Below are positions 44,521 through 52,862 of a stretch of DNA of 64,000 nucleotides, piece by piece (position 1 is the first letter of the stretch; the number at the start of each line of letters is the position of its first letter). The notes beneath the pieces are model-generated. The model saw only the letters and a program-made list of their open reading frames with translations. It was not told the origin of the DNA and searched no databases. The position numbers and the translations under genes were made by a program. The stretch is from Fictibacillus enclensis (GTDB lineage: Bacteria > Bacillota > Bacilli > Bacillales > Fictibacillaceae), in contig NZ_KQ758617.1 of the NCBI RefSeq assembly GCF_001457035.1, positions 1 to 64,000 on the forward strand. Reading direction: 5' to 3'.

Positions 44521-45087
44521 ATGAAATTCGGGTTTGATATTGACGATACGTTGATTAATTTGAGAGGCTATGCCTTTACGGTCTATAATAAAAAATTAAA
44601 CAAAAACCTGGCGATGGATATTTTCGAAGCATTGAAAACGGTTGAAATCCATGAACCGTTCGGTCTGACGAATGCCGAAGGAAAAGAGATGTGGAACACT
44701 TTACGCGAAGAAATCTATTTCTCTGATTGCCCACCATACCCTGATGCGGTAGAAACCTTGCAAGAGTTGAAAGAACAGGGTCATGAAATTTATTACATCA
44801 CGGCTCGTCCGGGAGAACACGGTGAACGGACGATGAATTGGATGAAGAAGCAGGGATTTCCTGTTGATGGCGATAAATTTTATTGCGGAATGAAGGATCA
44901 TGAAAAAGTAAAAATCATTGAAGAGCTTGGCTTAGATTTTTATTTTGACGATAAACCAGGCGTGCTCGATACCTTATCATCAGGCTCTTTAAGAGTTGTG
45001 GTCAGGGACCAGTCGTACAACCGGCATTTACAAGGGGAACGACTCTCGCATTGGAAAGAGATGAAGACGTTTCTTTCTTCAAAATAA
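44521..45087 (+). CDS. HAD-family phosphatase (NT5C-like)
   Basis: 188 residues with nucleophile motif GFDIDDTLIN, motif II YYITARPG and motif IV FYFDDKPG. Similar to 5'(3')-deoxyribonucleotidases. ATG 44521 has AGAAGGAG 7 bases upstream; ATG 44518 is 3 bases earlier. It begins 16 bases after ribD, which makes it a candidate for the phosphatase step of riboflavin synthesis (inference). Confidence 0.85.
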   Translation: MKFGFDIDDTLINLRGYAFTVYNKKLNKNLAMDIFEALKTVEIHEPFGLTNAEGKEMWNTLREEIYFSDCPPYPDAVETLQELKEQGHEIYYITARPGEHGERTMNWMKKQGFPVDGDKFYCGMKDHEKVKIIEELGLDFYFDDKPGVLDTLSSGSLRVVVRDQSYNRHLQGERLSHWKEMKTFLSSK

Positions 45088-45107
45088 CAAAAATAACTGC
45101 GGCAATA

Positions 45108-45137
45108 AGCCCCTGTATATCAGAGGGCTTTTTTTTA
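45108..45137 (+). terminator. Terminator of the GCHII-ribD unit
   Basis: AGCCC-CTG/CAG-GGGCT stem with a bulge, then T run. Confidence 0.8.
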
Positions 45138-45151
45138 TTTTTCAAGAAACA

Positions 45152-45180
45152 TTGACAAAACCATTGGATATACATATCAT
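45152..45180 (+). promoter_or_regulatory. Promoter of the second feo operon with a dyad
   Basis: TTGACA (45152-45157), 17 bases, TATCAT (45175-45180). The 12-bp palindrome GATATACATATC (45167-45178) covers the -10. No Fur-type 7-1-7 box is seen. Confidence 0.7.
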
Positions 45181-45229
45181 ATAAGCAAATGTTGCACTAA
45201 GGAAAAAAATAAGGGTGGAGGAAAAAGAA

Positions 45230-45481
45230 GTGGATGAGACTAACTATATCACTCTTTTTGAAGGGAAGAACGGCGACTTCATACAAATCACCTCCATGGA
45301 TATCGAAGGTGTGATGAGAAGACGGCTGCTGGATCTTGGATTTGTACCAGGAGCAGTAGTGGAGGTTGTACGAAAGAGCCCGCTGGGCGATCCCATTGCT
45401 TTTCGTGTCAGCCAGACAACCATTGCCCTGAGAAGGGAAGAAAGTTCGAAGATTCAAGGGGAGTTGATGAATCGTGACTGA
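45230..45481 (+). CDS. feoA: FeoA-family protein (second copy)
   Basis: 83 residues, FeoA SH3-like domain with MRRRLLDLGFVPGAVVEVVR. GTG 45230 is chosen because GGTGGAGG ends 8 bases before; GTG 45215 lies inside that site. Overlaps the next gene by 8 bases. Confidence 0.88.
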   Translation: MDETNYITLFEGKNGDFIQITSMDIEGVMRRRLLDLGFVPGAVVEVVRKSPLGDPIAFRVSQTTIALRREESSKIQGELMNRD

Positions 45482-46169
45482 AACGTACCGGATCGCACTG
45501 GCCGGAAACCCAAACACGGGAAAAAGTACATTGTTCAATGCATTGACCGGATTAAAACAGCATACGGGGAACTGGGCTGGAAAAACCGTTTCGCTTGCTG
45601 AAGGAACATTAAGCCATAGGGGGACAGTCTACCGGCTGATTGATTTGCCTGGAACGTATTCCATCTTCTCGAACTCCCGGGATGAGGAAGTGGCAAGAAA
45701 TTATATTGTATTTGAAAAACCGGATGTGACACTTGTCGTGGTGGATGCAACCTCTCTGGAACGGAACCTGAACCTTGCTCTGCAAATACTGGAAATGACT
45801 CAAAATGTAATTATTTGCATTAATTTGATGGATGAGGCAGAAAAGAGAGGCATCTCGATCAATGAACGATTACTGACCCGCCGTCTTGGTGTTCCTGTCA
45901 TAAAAATTTCAGCCCGGAACAAAACGGGATTTCCCATGTTGCTCGACACCATCGAGCGCCTGGCAGAGGGCAAACTTGTATGCGAACCCGCGCGGATGAC
46001 ATACGACAAAGACATTGAAACAAAGATCGCTTCATTGGAGCCCCTTGTGGCTGATCTGGTGGAAGATCGCATCTCTTCCCGCTGGGTGGCTTTGCGCTTG
46101 TTGGATGGGGATGAATCTCTGCTGGATGAGTTGAAATCAAGGCTGAAGGTAAAGGAGGGATCGGCATGA
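45474..46169 (+). CDS. Split FeoB: stand-alone G-protein domain
   Basis: 231 residues with G1 GNPNTGKS (11-18), G3 DLPG (57-60), G4 NLMD (117-120) and the helical GDI-like domain after it. No membrane segment. It overlaps the membrane gene by four bases (ATGA), so the two subunits would be made together. Split is real, not a frameshift: the next ORF has its own AAAGGAGG RBS. Confidence 0.9.
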   Translation: MTETYRIALAGNPNTGKSTLFNALTGLKQHTGNWAGKTVSLAEGTLSHRGTVYRLIDLPGTYSIFSNSRDEEVARNYIVFEKPDVTLVVVDATSLERNLNLALQILEMTQNVIICINLMDEAEKRGISINERLLTRRLGVPVIKISARNKTGFPMLLDTIERLAEGKLVCEPARMTYDKDIETKIASLEPLVADLVEDRISSRWVALRLLDGDESLLDELKSRLKVKEGSA

Positions 46170-47566
46170 ATACAGAACTGGCAAGTTCAGGTTCTAGAGG
46201 AGATTTGAATGCTCTCTATGAAAAGGCACAGCAGCTTACATCACCAGATCTTCGTGATAAAATTGTGGGCAGCCTTTATCAGGAAAGCAAGCGGCTTTGC
46301 GAGGCGGGTGTTCATCATTCAAACACCAAACGTGATCGGCGAACGGAGAAACTGGATGCTGTTTTCACCTCTCCCATTTGGGGCTTTCCAATCATGATGG
46401 TCATGCTAGGCATTGTTTTTTATCTTACAATCGCCGGCGCCAACGTTCCATCTGACATGATTGCCCGGTTTTTCGGATGGCTCGAAAACTACATTACAGC
46501 CTTTTTCCAGTGGATGAGTGCTCCGGATTGGCTATATGGTGTTCTCGTTTTGGGTCTTTATCGCGGCACCACCTGGGTCGTAAGTGTGATGCTGCCGCCG
46601 ATGGCAATCTTTTTTCCAACGTTCGCTTTGCTTGAAAACTATGGATATTTACCGAGAGTAGCGTTCAATATGGACCGCATCTTCAAAAAAGTGGGCGCAC
46701 ACGGCAAGCAGTCCCTGACGATGGCGATGGGGTTTGGCTGCAATGCTGCAGCAATGATGTCTTCGCGGATAATTGAATCACCGAGAGAGAGGATGCTTGC
46801 CATCCTAACCAACAATTTTGTACCATGCAACGGCCGTTGGGGAACACTGATTGTGCTGGCTTCCCTCTTTATGGCGGCAGGATATACAGGTGGAGCCAAG
46901 TCCCTTGTTACAACGTCGGTCATTGTTGGCATTGTGTTGTTTGGGATTCTTGTTACCTTTTTGGTCTCCTGGGTATTATCAAAGACGGTTCTCAAAGGGG
47001 TGCCTACCCACTACACACTCGAGCTTCCTGCATATAGAAGGCCAAAATTTTGGGAAACGGTCATCCGTTCATCACTTGAGCGTTCATGGGCGGTACTTCT
47101 AAGGGCTGTTAAGGTCGCTGCGCCAGCAGGTATACTGACTTGGGTGCTGGCTAATGTTACGGTTGGCGACACAAGCATTCTTATGCATATCGTCAATTTC
47201 CTGGATCCTTTTGGACAGATGCTGGGGCTCGACGGCTATATTCTGATGGCATTCCTGATCGGGCTGCCAGCAAATGAAATTGTCCTTCCCATTTTGATTA
47301 TGGGATATCTTTCTACAGGGGCACTGACAGAGGTTCATAACCTGGGAGATTTGAAACAAATTTTCGTAGACCAGGGGTGGACGTGGCTCACAGCATTGAA
47401 TACGATGCTGTTTTCATTGCTTCATTTTCCATGCGGAACGACTCTGGTCAACATTTATAAAGAAACAAAAAGCATAAAATGGGCATTTTTGGCTTTTCTC
47501 ATTCCAACCATGATCGCCATTTTCGTAACATTCGTTATTGCACAAAGTGTGAGAATGCTGGGATGA
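46166..47566 (+). CDS. Split FeoB: stand-alone membrane domain
   Basis: 466 residues: a 70-residue soluble start, then two Gate-type nucleoside-recognition repeats. Motifs GFGCNAAAMMSSRIIE and NNFVPCNGRWG replace GFGCNVPGIM and MSCSARL of the first FeoB; the two Cys remain. RBS AAAGGAGGG before ATG 46166. Metal may be Fe(II) or another divalent ion such as Mn(II). Confidence 0.9.
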   Translation: MNTELASSGSRGDLNALYEKAQQLTSPDLRDKIVGSLYQESKRLCEAGVHHSNTKRDRRTEKLDAVFTSPIWGFPIMMVMLGIVFYLTIAGANVPSDMIARFFGWLENYITAFFQWMSAPDWLYGVLVLGLYRGTTWVVSVMLPPMAIFFPTFALLENYGYLPRVAFNMDRIFKKVGAHGKQSLTMAMGFGCNAAAMMSSRIIESPRERMLAILTNNFVPCNGRWGTLIVLASLFMAAGYTGGAKSLVTTSVIVGIVLFGILVTFLVSWVLSKTVLKGVPTHYTLELPAYRRPKFWETVIRSSLERSWAVLLRAVKVAAPAGILTWVLANVTVGDTSILMHIVNFLDPFGQMLGLDGYILMAFLIGLPANEIVLPILIMGYLSTGALTEVHNLGDLKQIFVDQGWTWLTALNTMLFSLLHFPCGTTLVNIYKETKSIKWAFLAFLIPTMIAIFVTFVIAQSVRMLG

Positions 47567-47570
47567 TATA

Positions 47571-47605
47571 AAAACCAGGACCGTTTGACCGGTTCTGGTT
47601 TTTCC
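47571..47605 (+). terminator. Terminator of the second feo operon
   Basis: 13-bp stem (47571-47583 with 47590-47602), one G-T pair, T run. Confidence 0.88.
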
Positions 47606-47654
47606 TATATCAAATTCTTTAAAGAATTGTTATGATAAAAAAACAATTACATAA

Positions 47655-47810
47655 AATTTATGAGTGCTCAAGACCAAAAAGGTTGAGAGATAATAGGGAA
47701 TCCAGTGTAATTCTGGAGCAGCCCACGCTACTGTAAAACCAGTTAAACCGGTAAGCCAGGAGACCTGCTTATAAATCTTGATTTCTGTGTCTTCGGTGGG
47801 AAGAAAGGGA
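47655..47810 (+). ncRNA. Cobalamin (adenosylcobalamin) riboswitch
   Basis: B12-box elements are visible: AGGGAATCCAGTGTAATTCTGG, GCAGCCCACGCTACTGTAA in pieces, and the hallmark GCCAGGAGACCTGC at 47755-47768. An intrinsic terminator follows at 47827, so B12 binding would stop transcription before cobT. Edges are approximate. Confidence 0.93.
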
Positions 47811-47826
47811 TAGTGTACGTTAGATC

Positions 47827-47857
47827 AAAACCTTGGCGCCTGCAGTCAAGGTTTTTT
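47827..47857 (+). terminator. Riboswitch expression-platform terminator
   Basis: AAAACCTTG/CAAGGTTTT stem then TTTTTT, ending 26 bases before the cobT start. Confidence 0.85.
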
Positions 47858-47882
47858 GTTAAATTGGAAGGGAGAGAAAAGG

Positions 47883-48962
47883 ATGAATAACCATTGGAAA
47901 AATGCCCGTATTCCGGCAATCGATGAAAAGATGGGAAGTGCTGCACAGACCTACATTCATTCATTAACAAAACCGGTTGGCAGTCTTGGAAGGTTGGAAG
48001 CTTTGGCGGTGAGTCTTGCCTCTATGACGAAAGAACGTTTTCCAATTGTATTTCCGCCGGGTGTTCTGATTTTTGCTGCTGACCATGGCATCGTTTCAGA
48101 AGGAGTGTCAGCCTATCCCCAGGAAGTAACGAGCCAGATGGTGCGTAACTTTTTGAATGGCGGAGCTGCAATCAACGTGTTCAGCAAACAAATCGGTGCC
48201 AAGTTGAACATCGTGGACATTGGAATAGCCGCTGATATTGACAGCCAGACCCTGATTTCCCGAAAAGTACGTTATGGCACGGCCAATTTCCTTGTGGAAG
48301 ATGCAATGACCCGGGAGGAAGCCGAGCAGGCTGTGGACGCGGGGTATCAGACGGCAAACGAAATGATTAAAAGTGGAGTTAAGTGTCTTATTCCGGGTGA
48401 AATGGGGATTGGCAATACGACGGCGAGCAGTGCCGTAGTCGCGGTGGTGAGCGGTGAAACAGTCGGAACACTGGTTGGGACAGGCACCGGCATTAAAAAA
48501 GAGAAGCTGCAGGTCAAAAAAGAGGTCATTCAAAAGGCGCTGGAGCTGAGGAAACCGAATGCGGATGATCCGGTTGATATTTTATCCAAAGTGGGAGGGC
48601 TGGAGATTGCCGGAATGGCCGGAGCCATGCTGGCAGCATCCTCAAGCAGAATTCCCATTTTGGTGGATGGCTTTATCGCGAGTACGGCTGCCTTAATCGC
48701 AAAGATGATATGCAGCCGTTCTGCTGATTATATGATCATGGGTCATCGCTCGGTTGAACCCGGCCATAAGATGTTGATAAAGCTGCTTGATAAGGAACCG
48801 ATTCTGGATTTAGGCATGAGGCTGGGTGAAGGGAGCGGTGCGGCGGTTGCTTTTCCCATTCTTTTGTCGGCCTCACTTATGATCAATGAAATGGCGACAT
48901 TCGAGACCGCTCAAATATCGGCCAATAACCAGGAAGGAGAAACACGCCTTGTTTACAAATGA
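47883..48962 (+). CDS. cobT: Nicotinate-nucleotide--dimethylbenzimidazole phosphoribosyltransferase
   Basis: Activates the lower ligand DMB to alpha-ribazole phosphate for B12. 359 residues: TKPVGSLGRLE near the start, GEMGIGNTTASSAV and the C-terminal LGMRLGEGSGAAVAF with the catalytic Glu. ATG 47883 with GGAAGGGAG; the open frame before it starts inside the terminator. Under B12 riboswitch control. Confidence 0.95.
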   Translation: MNNHWKNARIPAIDEKMGSAAQTYIHSLTKPVGSLGRLEALAVSLASMTKERFPIVFPPGVLIFAADHGIVSEGVSAYPQEVTSQMVRNFLNGGAAINVFSKQIGAKLNIVDIGIAADIDSQTLISRKVRYGTANFLVEDAMTREEAEQAVDAGYQTANEMIKSGVKCLIPGEMGIGNTTASSAVVAVVSGETVGTLVGTGTGIKKEKLQVKKEVIQKALELRKPNADDPVDILSKVGGLEIAGMAGAMLAASSSRIPILVDGFIASTAALIAKMICSRSADYMIMGHRSVEPGHKMLIKLLDKEPILDLGMRLGEGSGAAVAFPILLSASLMINEMATFETAQISANNQEGETRLVYK

Positions 48963-49590
48963 TGAAAAAGAAGCTGTCTATAAAGTCATTGCTGCTCGAA
49001 GGGATGTCCGGAGTTTTTTGCCGGACCCTGTTCCGGATGAAGCCGTTTATTCTATATTACAAGCAGCCCATCAAGCTCCGTCTGTTGGTTTCATGCAGCC
49101 ATGGAATTTTATTCTGGTCACCTCGGAAGAAGTAAAGAATCGTTTGGCATGGGCCGCCGACAAGGAAAGAAGAGCCCTGGCCATACATTACGAAGACGAT
49201 TCGCGGTCATCCATGTTTATGAATCTGAAAATAGAAGGAATAAAAGAAGCACCTTTAACGATTTGTGTAACTTGTGATCCTACGCGGGGCGGCTCTCATG
49301 TTCTGGGCAGAAATTCAATTCCTGAAACCGATAGGATGTCCACGGCTTGTGCTATCCAGAATATGTGGCTGGCATCCTGTGCAGAAGGATTGGCCATGGG
49401 CTGGGTCAGCTTTTACAAAAAGGCAGATATCCGTGATATTTTACATATTCCACCCCACATTGAGCCAGTGGCGCTCCTTTCCCTGGGATATACGGAAGAT
49501 TATCCGCAGAAACCCATTCTCGAAACGGCGAAATGGGAAAACAGAAAAGAACTGGATTCCTTGATTTATTCTGACCGGTGGGAAGGATAA
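48949..49590 (+). CDS. bluB: 5,6-dimethylbenzimidazole synthase
   Basis: Flavin-destroying enzyme that makes DMB from FMNH2 and O2. 213 residues with nitroreductase fold; RRDVRSFLPDPV start, QAPSVGFMQPWNF and the lid and SPxTDRM-like region (SIPETDRMSTACAI). TTG 48949 is preceded by AGGAAGGAG; it overlaps the end of cobT. BluB and CobT together make and attach the ligand. Confidence 0.92.
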   Translation: MFTNDEKEAVYKVIAARRDVRSFLPDPVPDEAVYSILQAAHQAPSVGFMQPWNFILVTSEEVKNRLAWAADKERRALAIHYEDDSRSSMFMNLKIEGIKEAPLTICVTCDPTRGGSHVLGRNSIPETDRMSTACAIQNMWLASCAEGLAMGWVSFYKKADIRDILHIPPHIEPVALLSLGYTEDYPQKPILETAKWENRKELDSLIYSDRWEG

Positions 49591-49676
49591 ACAGGAAAGG
49601 TAACCTGTTATAAAAGGCAACCACCAAGCATAATCATAGACCATGTGCAGAAAACATATGAAGGAAGGACTGCCGT

Positions 49677-50483
49677 ATGAGTGAATACTGGGCGGAAAAA
49701 GCTTTGGTTAAATTCCAGTCTCAGTTTGATCAAAATACGACCTACAACATAAAGAAGAGCCAAAGATTGTCCGGCAGCTCAAAGATATGGAAGTATATGG
49801 ATTTCGCCAAGTTTGTCGGTATGCTTTATCAAAAATCGTTGTTCTTTCCGAAACCGTCCCTTTTTGTGGACAATCATGAAGGCAGTTATTCTGCCCTGGA
49901 CGTAAATAATATCCTCAATGATCCGCTGTCTTACCTTACCGTGCCGGTGGATGAAAATCTCTCAAAAGCCGAGAAAAGAAGACAACTCCATGAATATATC
50001 AAGCAGATGCATGATTATGTCGGGGTCAATTGCTGGCATTTGAACGAAGAGGAATCAGCGGGGATGTGGAACCTGTATTTGAAATCGGATGAAGGAATTG
50101 CCATCTGTTCCACACTTGATAAGCTGTTTACCAGCATCAATGACAAACGTTTTCGGACATATGTCGGGCAGGTTCAATACATTAATTTTAATTCGGAAAT
50201 GGCCAGTCTGAACCCCTATGAAACGTTATTCTATAAACGGAGGTCTTTCAGCCATGAAAATGAAATCCGGCTGCTTGCCTTCGATGATCCAAATCATCGG
50301 AGATTCAATCATAAGGACGGGGCCTATGTCGATTGCAATTTACACACGTTAATTGACGAAGTGTATGTGTCTCCCACCAGTCCGGAGTGGCTGAAGGAAG
50401 TGGTCCAGTCGGTGCTTGAAAAATACAGGCTTCCGTTTAAGCCGGTGATCAAGTCTTCCTTGTATGAAAGTCCCTTCTATTAA
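49677..50483 (+). CDS. DUF2971 domain protein
   Basis: 268 residues, soluble. Central CWHLNEEESAGMWNLYL and C-terminal YKRRSFSHENEIRLLAF are DUF2971 signatures. Function unknown; such proteins occur in accessory regions. ATG 49677 has GAAGGAAGGA upstream. Own terminator. Confidence 0.85.
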   Translation: MSEYWAEKALVKFQSQFDQNTTYNIKKSQRLSGSSKIWKYMDFAKFVGMLYQKSLFFPKPSLFVDNHEGSYSALDVNNILNDPLSYLTVPVDENLSKAEKRRQLHEYIKQMHDYVGVNCWHLNEEESAGMWNLYLKSDEGIAICSTLDKLFTSINDKRFRTYVGQVQYINFNSEMASLNPYETLFYKRRSFSHENEIRLLAFDDPNHRRFNHKDGAYVDCNLHTLIDEVYVSPTSPEWLKEVVQSVLEKYRLPFKPVIKSSLYESPFY

Positions 50484-50485
50484 AA

Positions 50486-50519
50486 AAGACAGCATTGGCT
50501 AAGCCGATGCTGTCTTTTT
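50486..50519 (+). terminator. DUF2971 gene terminator
   Basis: AAAGACAGCATTGGC/GCCGATGCTGTCTTT with one G-T pair, T run. Confidence 0.9.
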
Positions 50520-50613
50520 GTTGCCTGTGGGCTTTTTCGTTATAATGGAGGTTGAATATATTCTTTGAAATCTAGTACATAAGTGGTTTGATGCTTAAAT
50601 CTAAGGAGAACCT

Positions 50614-51273
50614 ATGCTAGCAAACATTTGGCCGCCGATCTATTTGTCCATTACCGTTGCGGCTTCCGCATGGATCATTGTTATACTGTCAGGCGTACTG
50701 CTGGGGAAGGCAATGGCAGGCAAGTCGTTTAAAGGGAAACTCATTATTGAAACACTATTAATGCTTCCTCTCGTTCTTCCTCCAACCGTCATCGGGTTCC
50801 TTCTCATTATTGTCTTTGGAAAACGAAGTCCGGTTGGCCAATTTATAGAATTATTGTTTCAGCAGCCTGTTATTTTTACCTGGTGGGCCGCAGTGCTTGC
50901 CTCGAGTGTCGTTGCCTTCCCGCTCATGTACCAATCGGCAAAGACCGGGTTTGAAGCCGTTGATCATGATATTGAGAATGCCGCCCGTGTGGATGGAGCA
51001 GGGAAATGGAATGTTTTTTTCTTTATTACAATTCCTCTTTCCTACACGTCCATTGTTTCAGGAGCCATATTAAGCTTTGCGAGAGCGCTTGGAGAATTTG
51101 GAGCAACCTTAATGTTTGCAGGTAACATCCCCGGGCGCACGCAGACCATTCCGACCGCAATCTATCTTGCCATTGATTCAGGCGACATGAAGGAAGCCTG
51201 GATTTTGGTTCTTGCCAGTATTGTCATTTCTTTTGCGATGCTTACAGCAGCATACCGAATAAAACGTTACTGA
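50614..51273 (+). CDS. modB: Molybdate ABC transporter permease
   Basis: 219 residues, five or six helices, with the permease EAA loop (ENAARVDGAGKWNVFFFITIP) that contacts the ATPase. Length and sequence fit ModB. No ModA binding protein or ModC ATPase is adjacent, so partners must be elsewhere. ATG 50614 follows AAGGAG. Confidence 0.88.
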   Translation: MLANIWPPIYLSITVAASAWIIVILSGVLLGKAMAGKSFKGKLIIETLLMLPLVLPPTVIGFLLIIVFGKRSPVGQFIELLFQQPVIFTWWAAVLASSVVAFPLMYQSAKTGFEAVDHDIENAARVDGAGKWNVFFFITIPLSYTSIVSGAILSFARALGEFGATLMFAGNIPGRTQTIPTAIYLAIDSGDMKEAWILVLASIVISFAMLTAAYRIKRY

Positions 51274-51301
51274 AAAGAGGGGCTCCGGCCGTTCTTTTTT
51301 T
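51272..51301 (+). terminator. Weak modB terminator
   Basis: AAAAGA--GGC/GCC--TCTTTT stem with mismatches, then T run. Confidence 0.5.
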
Positions 51302-51513
51302 GTGTAAAAGTTGAAACCTTCCCTTCCTTTTTTCGTATATAACGGTAAATGCAGCAGCAGAAAGGCAGATTATGATCAAAGAAATTGTCTCAATACTAAA
51401 AAATGACACTGGTCCGACTTTAGCAGACGATGTGTGGAAAAGGAATTGAAAGGAAAACTGCTTACCGTGACGGAATAAGCTTTTTGTCAATATGGAGGAG
51501 GAGTAATAAAAAA

Positions 51514-52200
51514 ATGTTTTTTCATCCGATGGATTTTCTGATTATTATTGCGTTTGCCATTTCATTATGGGCCCAATTTAAGGTAAAAGGAAATTTCAAA
51601 AAGTGGTCGGAAGTTAGTGCCTATTCCGAAAGAACCGGGGCAGAGGTGGCACGGTCCATACTTGATCAAAATGGGCTGTCACATATACCGGTAGAACCTG
51701 TGCCGGGAATGCTGAGCGATCATTATGATCCCGTTTCAAAAGTGGTACGTTTATCCGAACCGGTGTATTACGGCGATTCGATTGCCTCCGTTTCGGTGGC
51801 TGCCCATGAAGTGGGGCATGCGGTTCAGCACAAGAATTCCTATGGAGCCCTTGTTTTCCGCCATCGCATGTTTCCGCTTGTTAACCTTACTTCAGGTATT
51901 GCGCCATTTTTATTGATGGGTGGGCTCTTGCTTCAGCAATTCCAATTAGTTGGAGTGGGTATTGTATTGTTTTCATTTGCGGTTCTTTTTCAGCTCGTTA
52001 CCCTTCCGGTAGAGTTTAATGCGAGTTCACGGGCAAAACACTATTTGCTGGCTGAAGGATTTATACGCAATGATGAGGAACGCGGTGTAAATAAGGTGTT
52101 GAATGCAGCTGCCCTGACCTACGTGGCTGCCGCCCTCATTTCGTTATTGGAACTGCTGAAATTTGTGATGATCTTTTTTCAGGGACAGCGCGAAGAATAA
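51514..52200 (+). CDS. Zinc membrane metallopeptidase, YugP-like
   Basis: 228 residues with HEVGHAVQH zinc motif in a membrane setting (helices at the N-terminus, centre and C-terminus). ATG 51514 is preceded by GGAGGAGG; the frame open from 51430 has no RBS. The 240-base gap to modB contains only a 25-codon frame (51374) with a weak RBS. Confidence 0.88.
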   Translation: MFFHPMDFLIIIAFAISLWAQFKVKGNFKKWSEVSAYSERTGAEVARSILDQNGLSHIPVEPVPGMLSDHYDPVSKVVRLSEPVYYGDSIASVSVAAHEVGHAVQHKNSYGALVFRHRMFPLVNLTSGIAPFLLMGGLLLQQFQLVGVGIVLFSFAVLFQLVTLPVEFNASSRAKHYLLAEGFIRNDEERGVNKVLNAAALTYVAAALISLLELLKFVMIFFQGQREE

Positions 52201-52215
52201 GAATTGTATTGAAGA

Positions 52216-52239
52216 AGCTCCCTATCAAGGGAGCCTTTT
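52216..52239 (+). terminator. yugP-like gene terminator
   Basis: GCTCCCT/AGGGAGC hairpin then TTTTT. Confidence 0.82.
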
Positions 52240-52355
52240 TATATTAATTATAAATAAGTAGTTTAAAGGATTTCCAAGTGTGGGATACATAACTGAACCA
52301 TGCAGTTATCAAAAGGTAAAGCAGTAACCAACTATTTTTATAGGAGGTTTTATTT

Positions 52356-52580
52356 TTGGCTAAAAACCAGGTTTACACCAAATCCTATCACCCCTACCAC
52401 AGCCCTGATGACCCTTGTCCGGATCCCGGCGAGAAGCATTATTCAACTCCTCCCCATCTTTACATGGGATTCCAGCCGGAAAAACTCCCGCAGTATACAC
52501 CAAAAGAAGCTTTGCAAAAAGGCACCTTATGGCCCGCCTTGTATGATCCGTATGAAAAAAATCAAAAACTGAAGGGGTGA
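52356..52580 (+). CDS. cotJA: Spore coat protein CotJA
   Basis: 74 residues, Pro/Tyr/His-rich, with PHLYMGFQPEKLPQYTPKEA family core. TTG 52356 follows TAGGAGG by about 8 bases. First of cotJA-JB-JC, made in the mother cell and incorporated into the inner coat. Confidence 0.92.
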   Translation: MAKNQVYTKSYHPYHSPDDPCPDPGEKHYSTPPHLYMGFQPEKLPQYTPKEALQKGTLWPALYDPYEKNQKLKG

Positions 52581-52586
52581 AGAGTG

Positions 52587-52841
52587 ATGCCGAAGACGTT
52601 GCCTAAGGAATACTATTCGATGCTTGAAGAGATACAGGCCGTTGATTTTGCAATCACCGAGCTCAACTTATATTTGGACACCCACCCTGAGGACCAGGAT
52701 GCGTTTAAACAGCTGACAGAGCTTTCAGAAGAAAAGCAAAGGCTGCTGAAGCCTTTTGAGAAGAAGTTTGGGTCCATACGGGCGGACGGAATGGATGACC
52801 ATTGGACATGGAGCAAAGGGCCGTGGCCATGGCAGGTTTAA
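52587..52841 (+). CDS. cotJB: Spore coat protein CotJB
   Basis: 84 residues with core LEEIQAVDFAITELNLYLDT and the tail WTWSKGPWPWQ. ATG 52587 has GAAGGGGTGA upstream; GTG 52584 is too near that site. Confidence 0.93.
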   Translation: MPKTLPKEYYSMLEEIQAVDFAITELNLYLDTHPEDQDAFKQLTELSEEKQRLLKPFEKKFGSIRADGMDDHWTWSKGPWPWQV

Positions 52842-52862
52842 AACTGAAGGGGGAGATCCGTA

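Noticed and set aside
45474-47566. Split FeoB as a sequencing frameshift
   Set aside because: The second part has its own strong RBS and an ATGA overlap, both characteristic of true adjacent genes, and the two parts have complete domains.
51374-51451. 25-codon ORF before the YugP-like gene
   Set aside because: Weak RBS and no recognisable feature; mentioned only as content of the gap.
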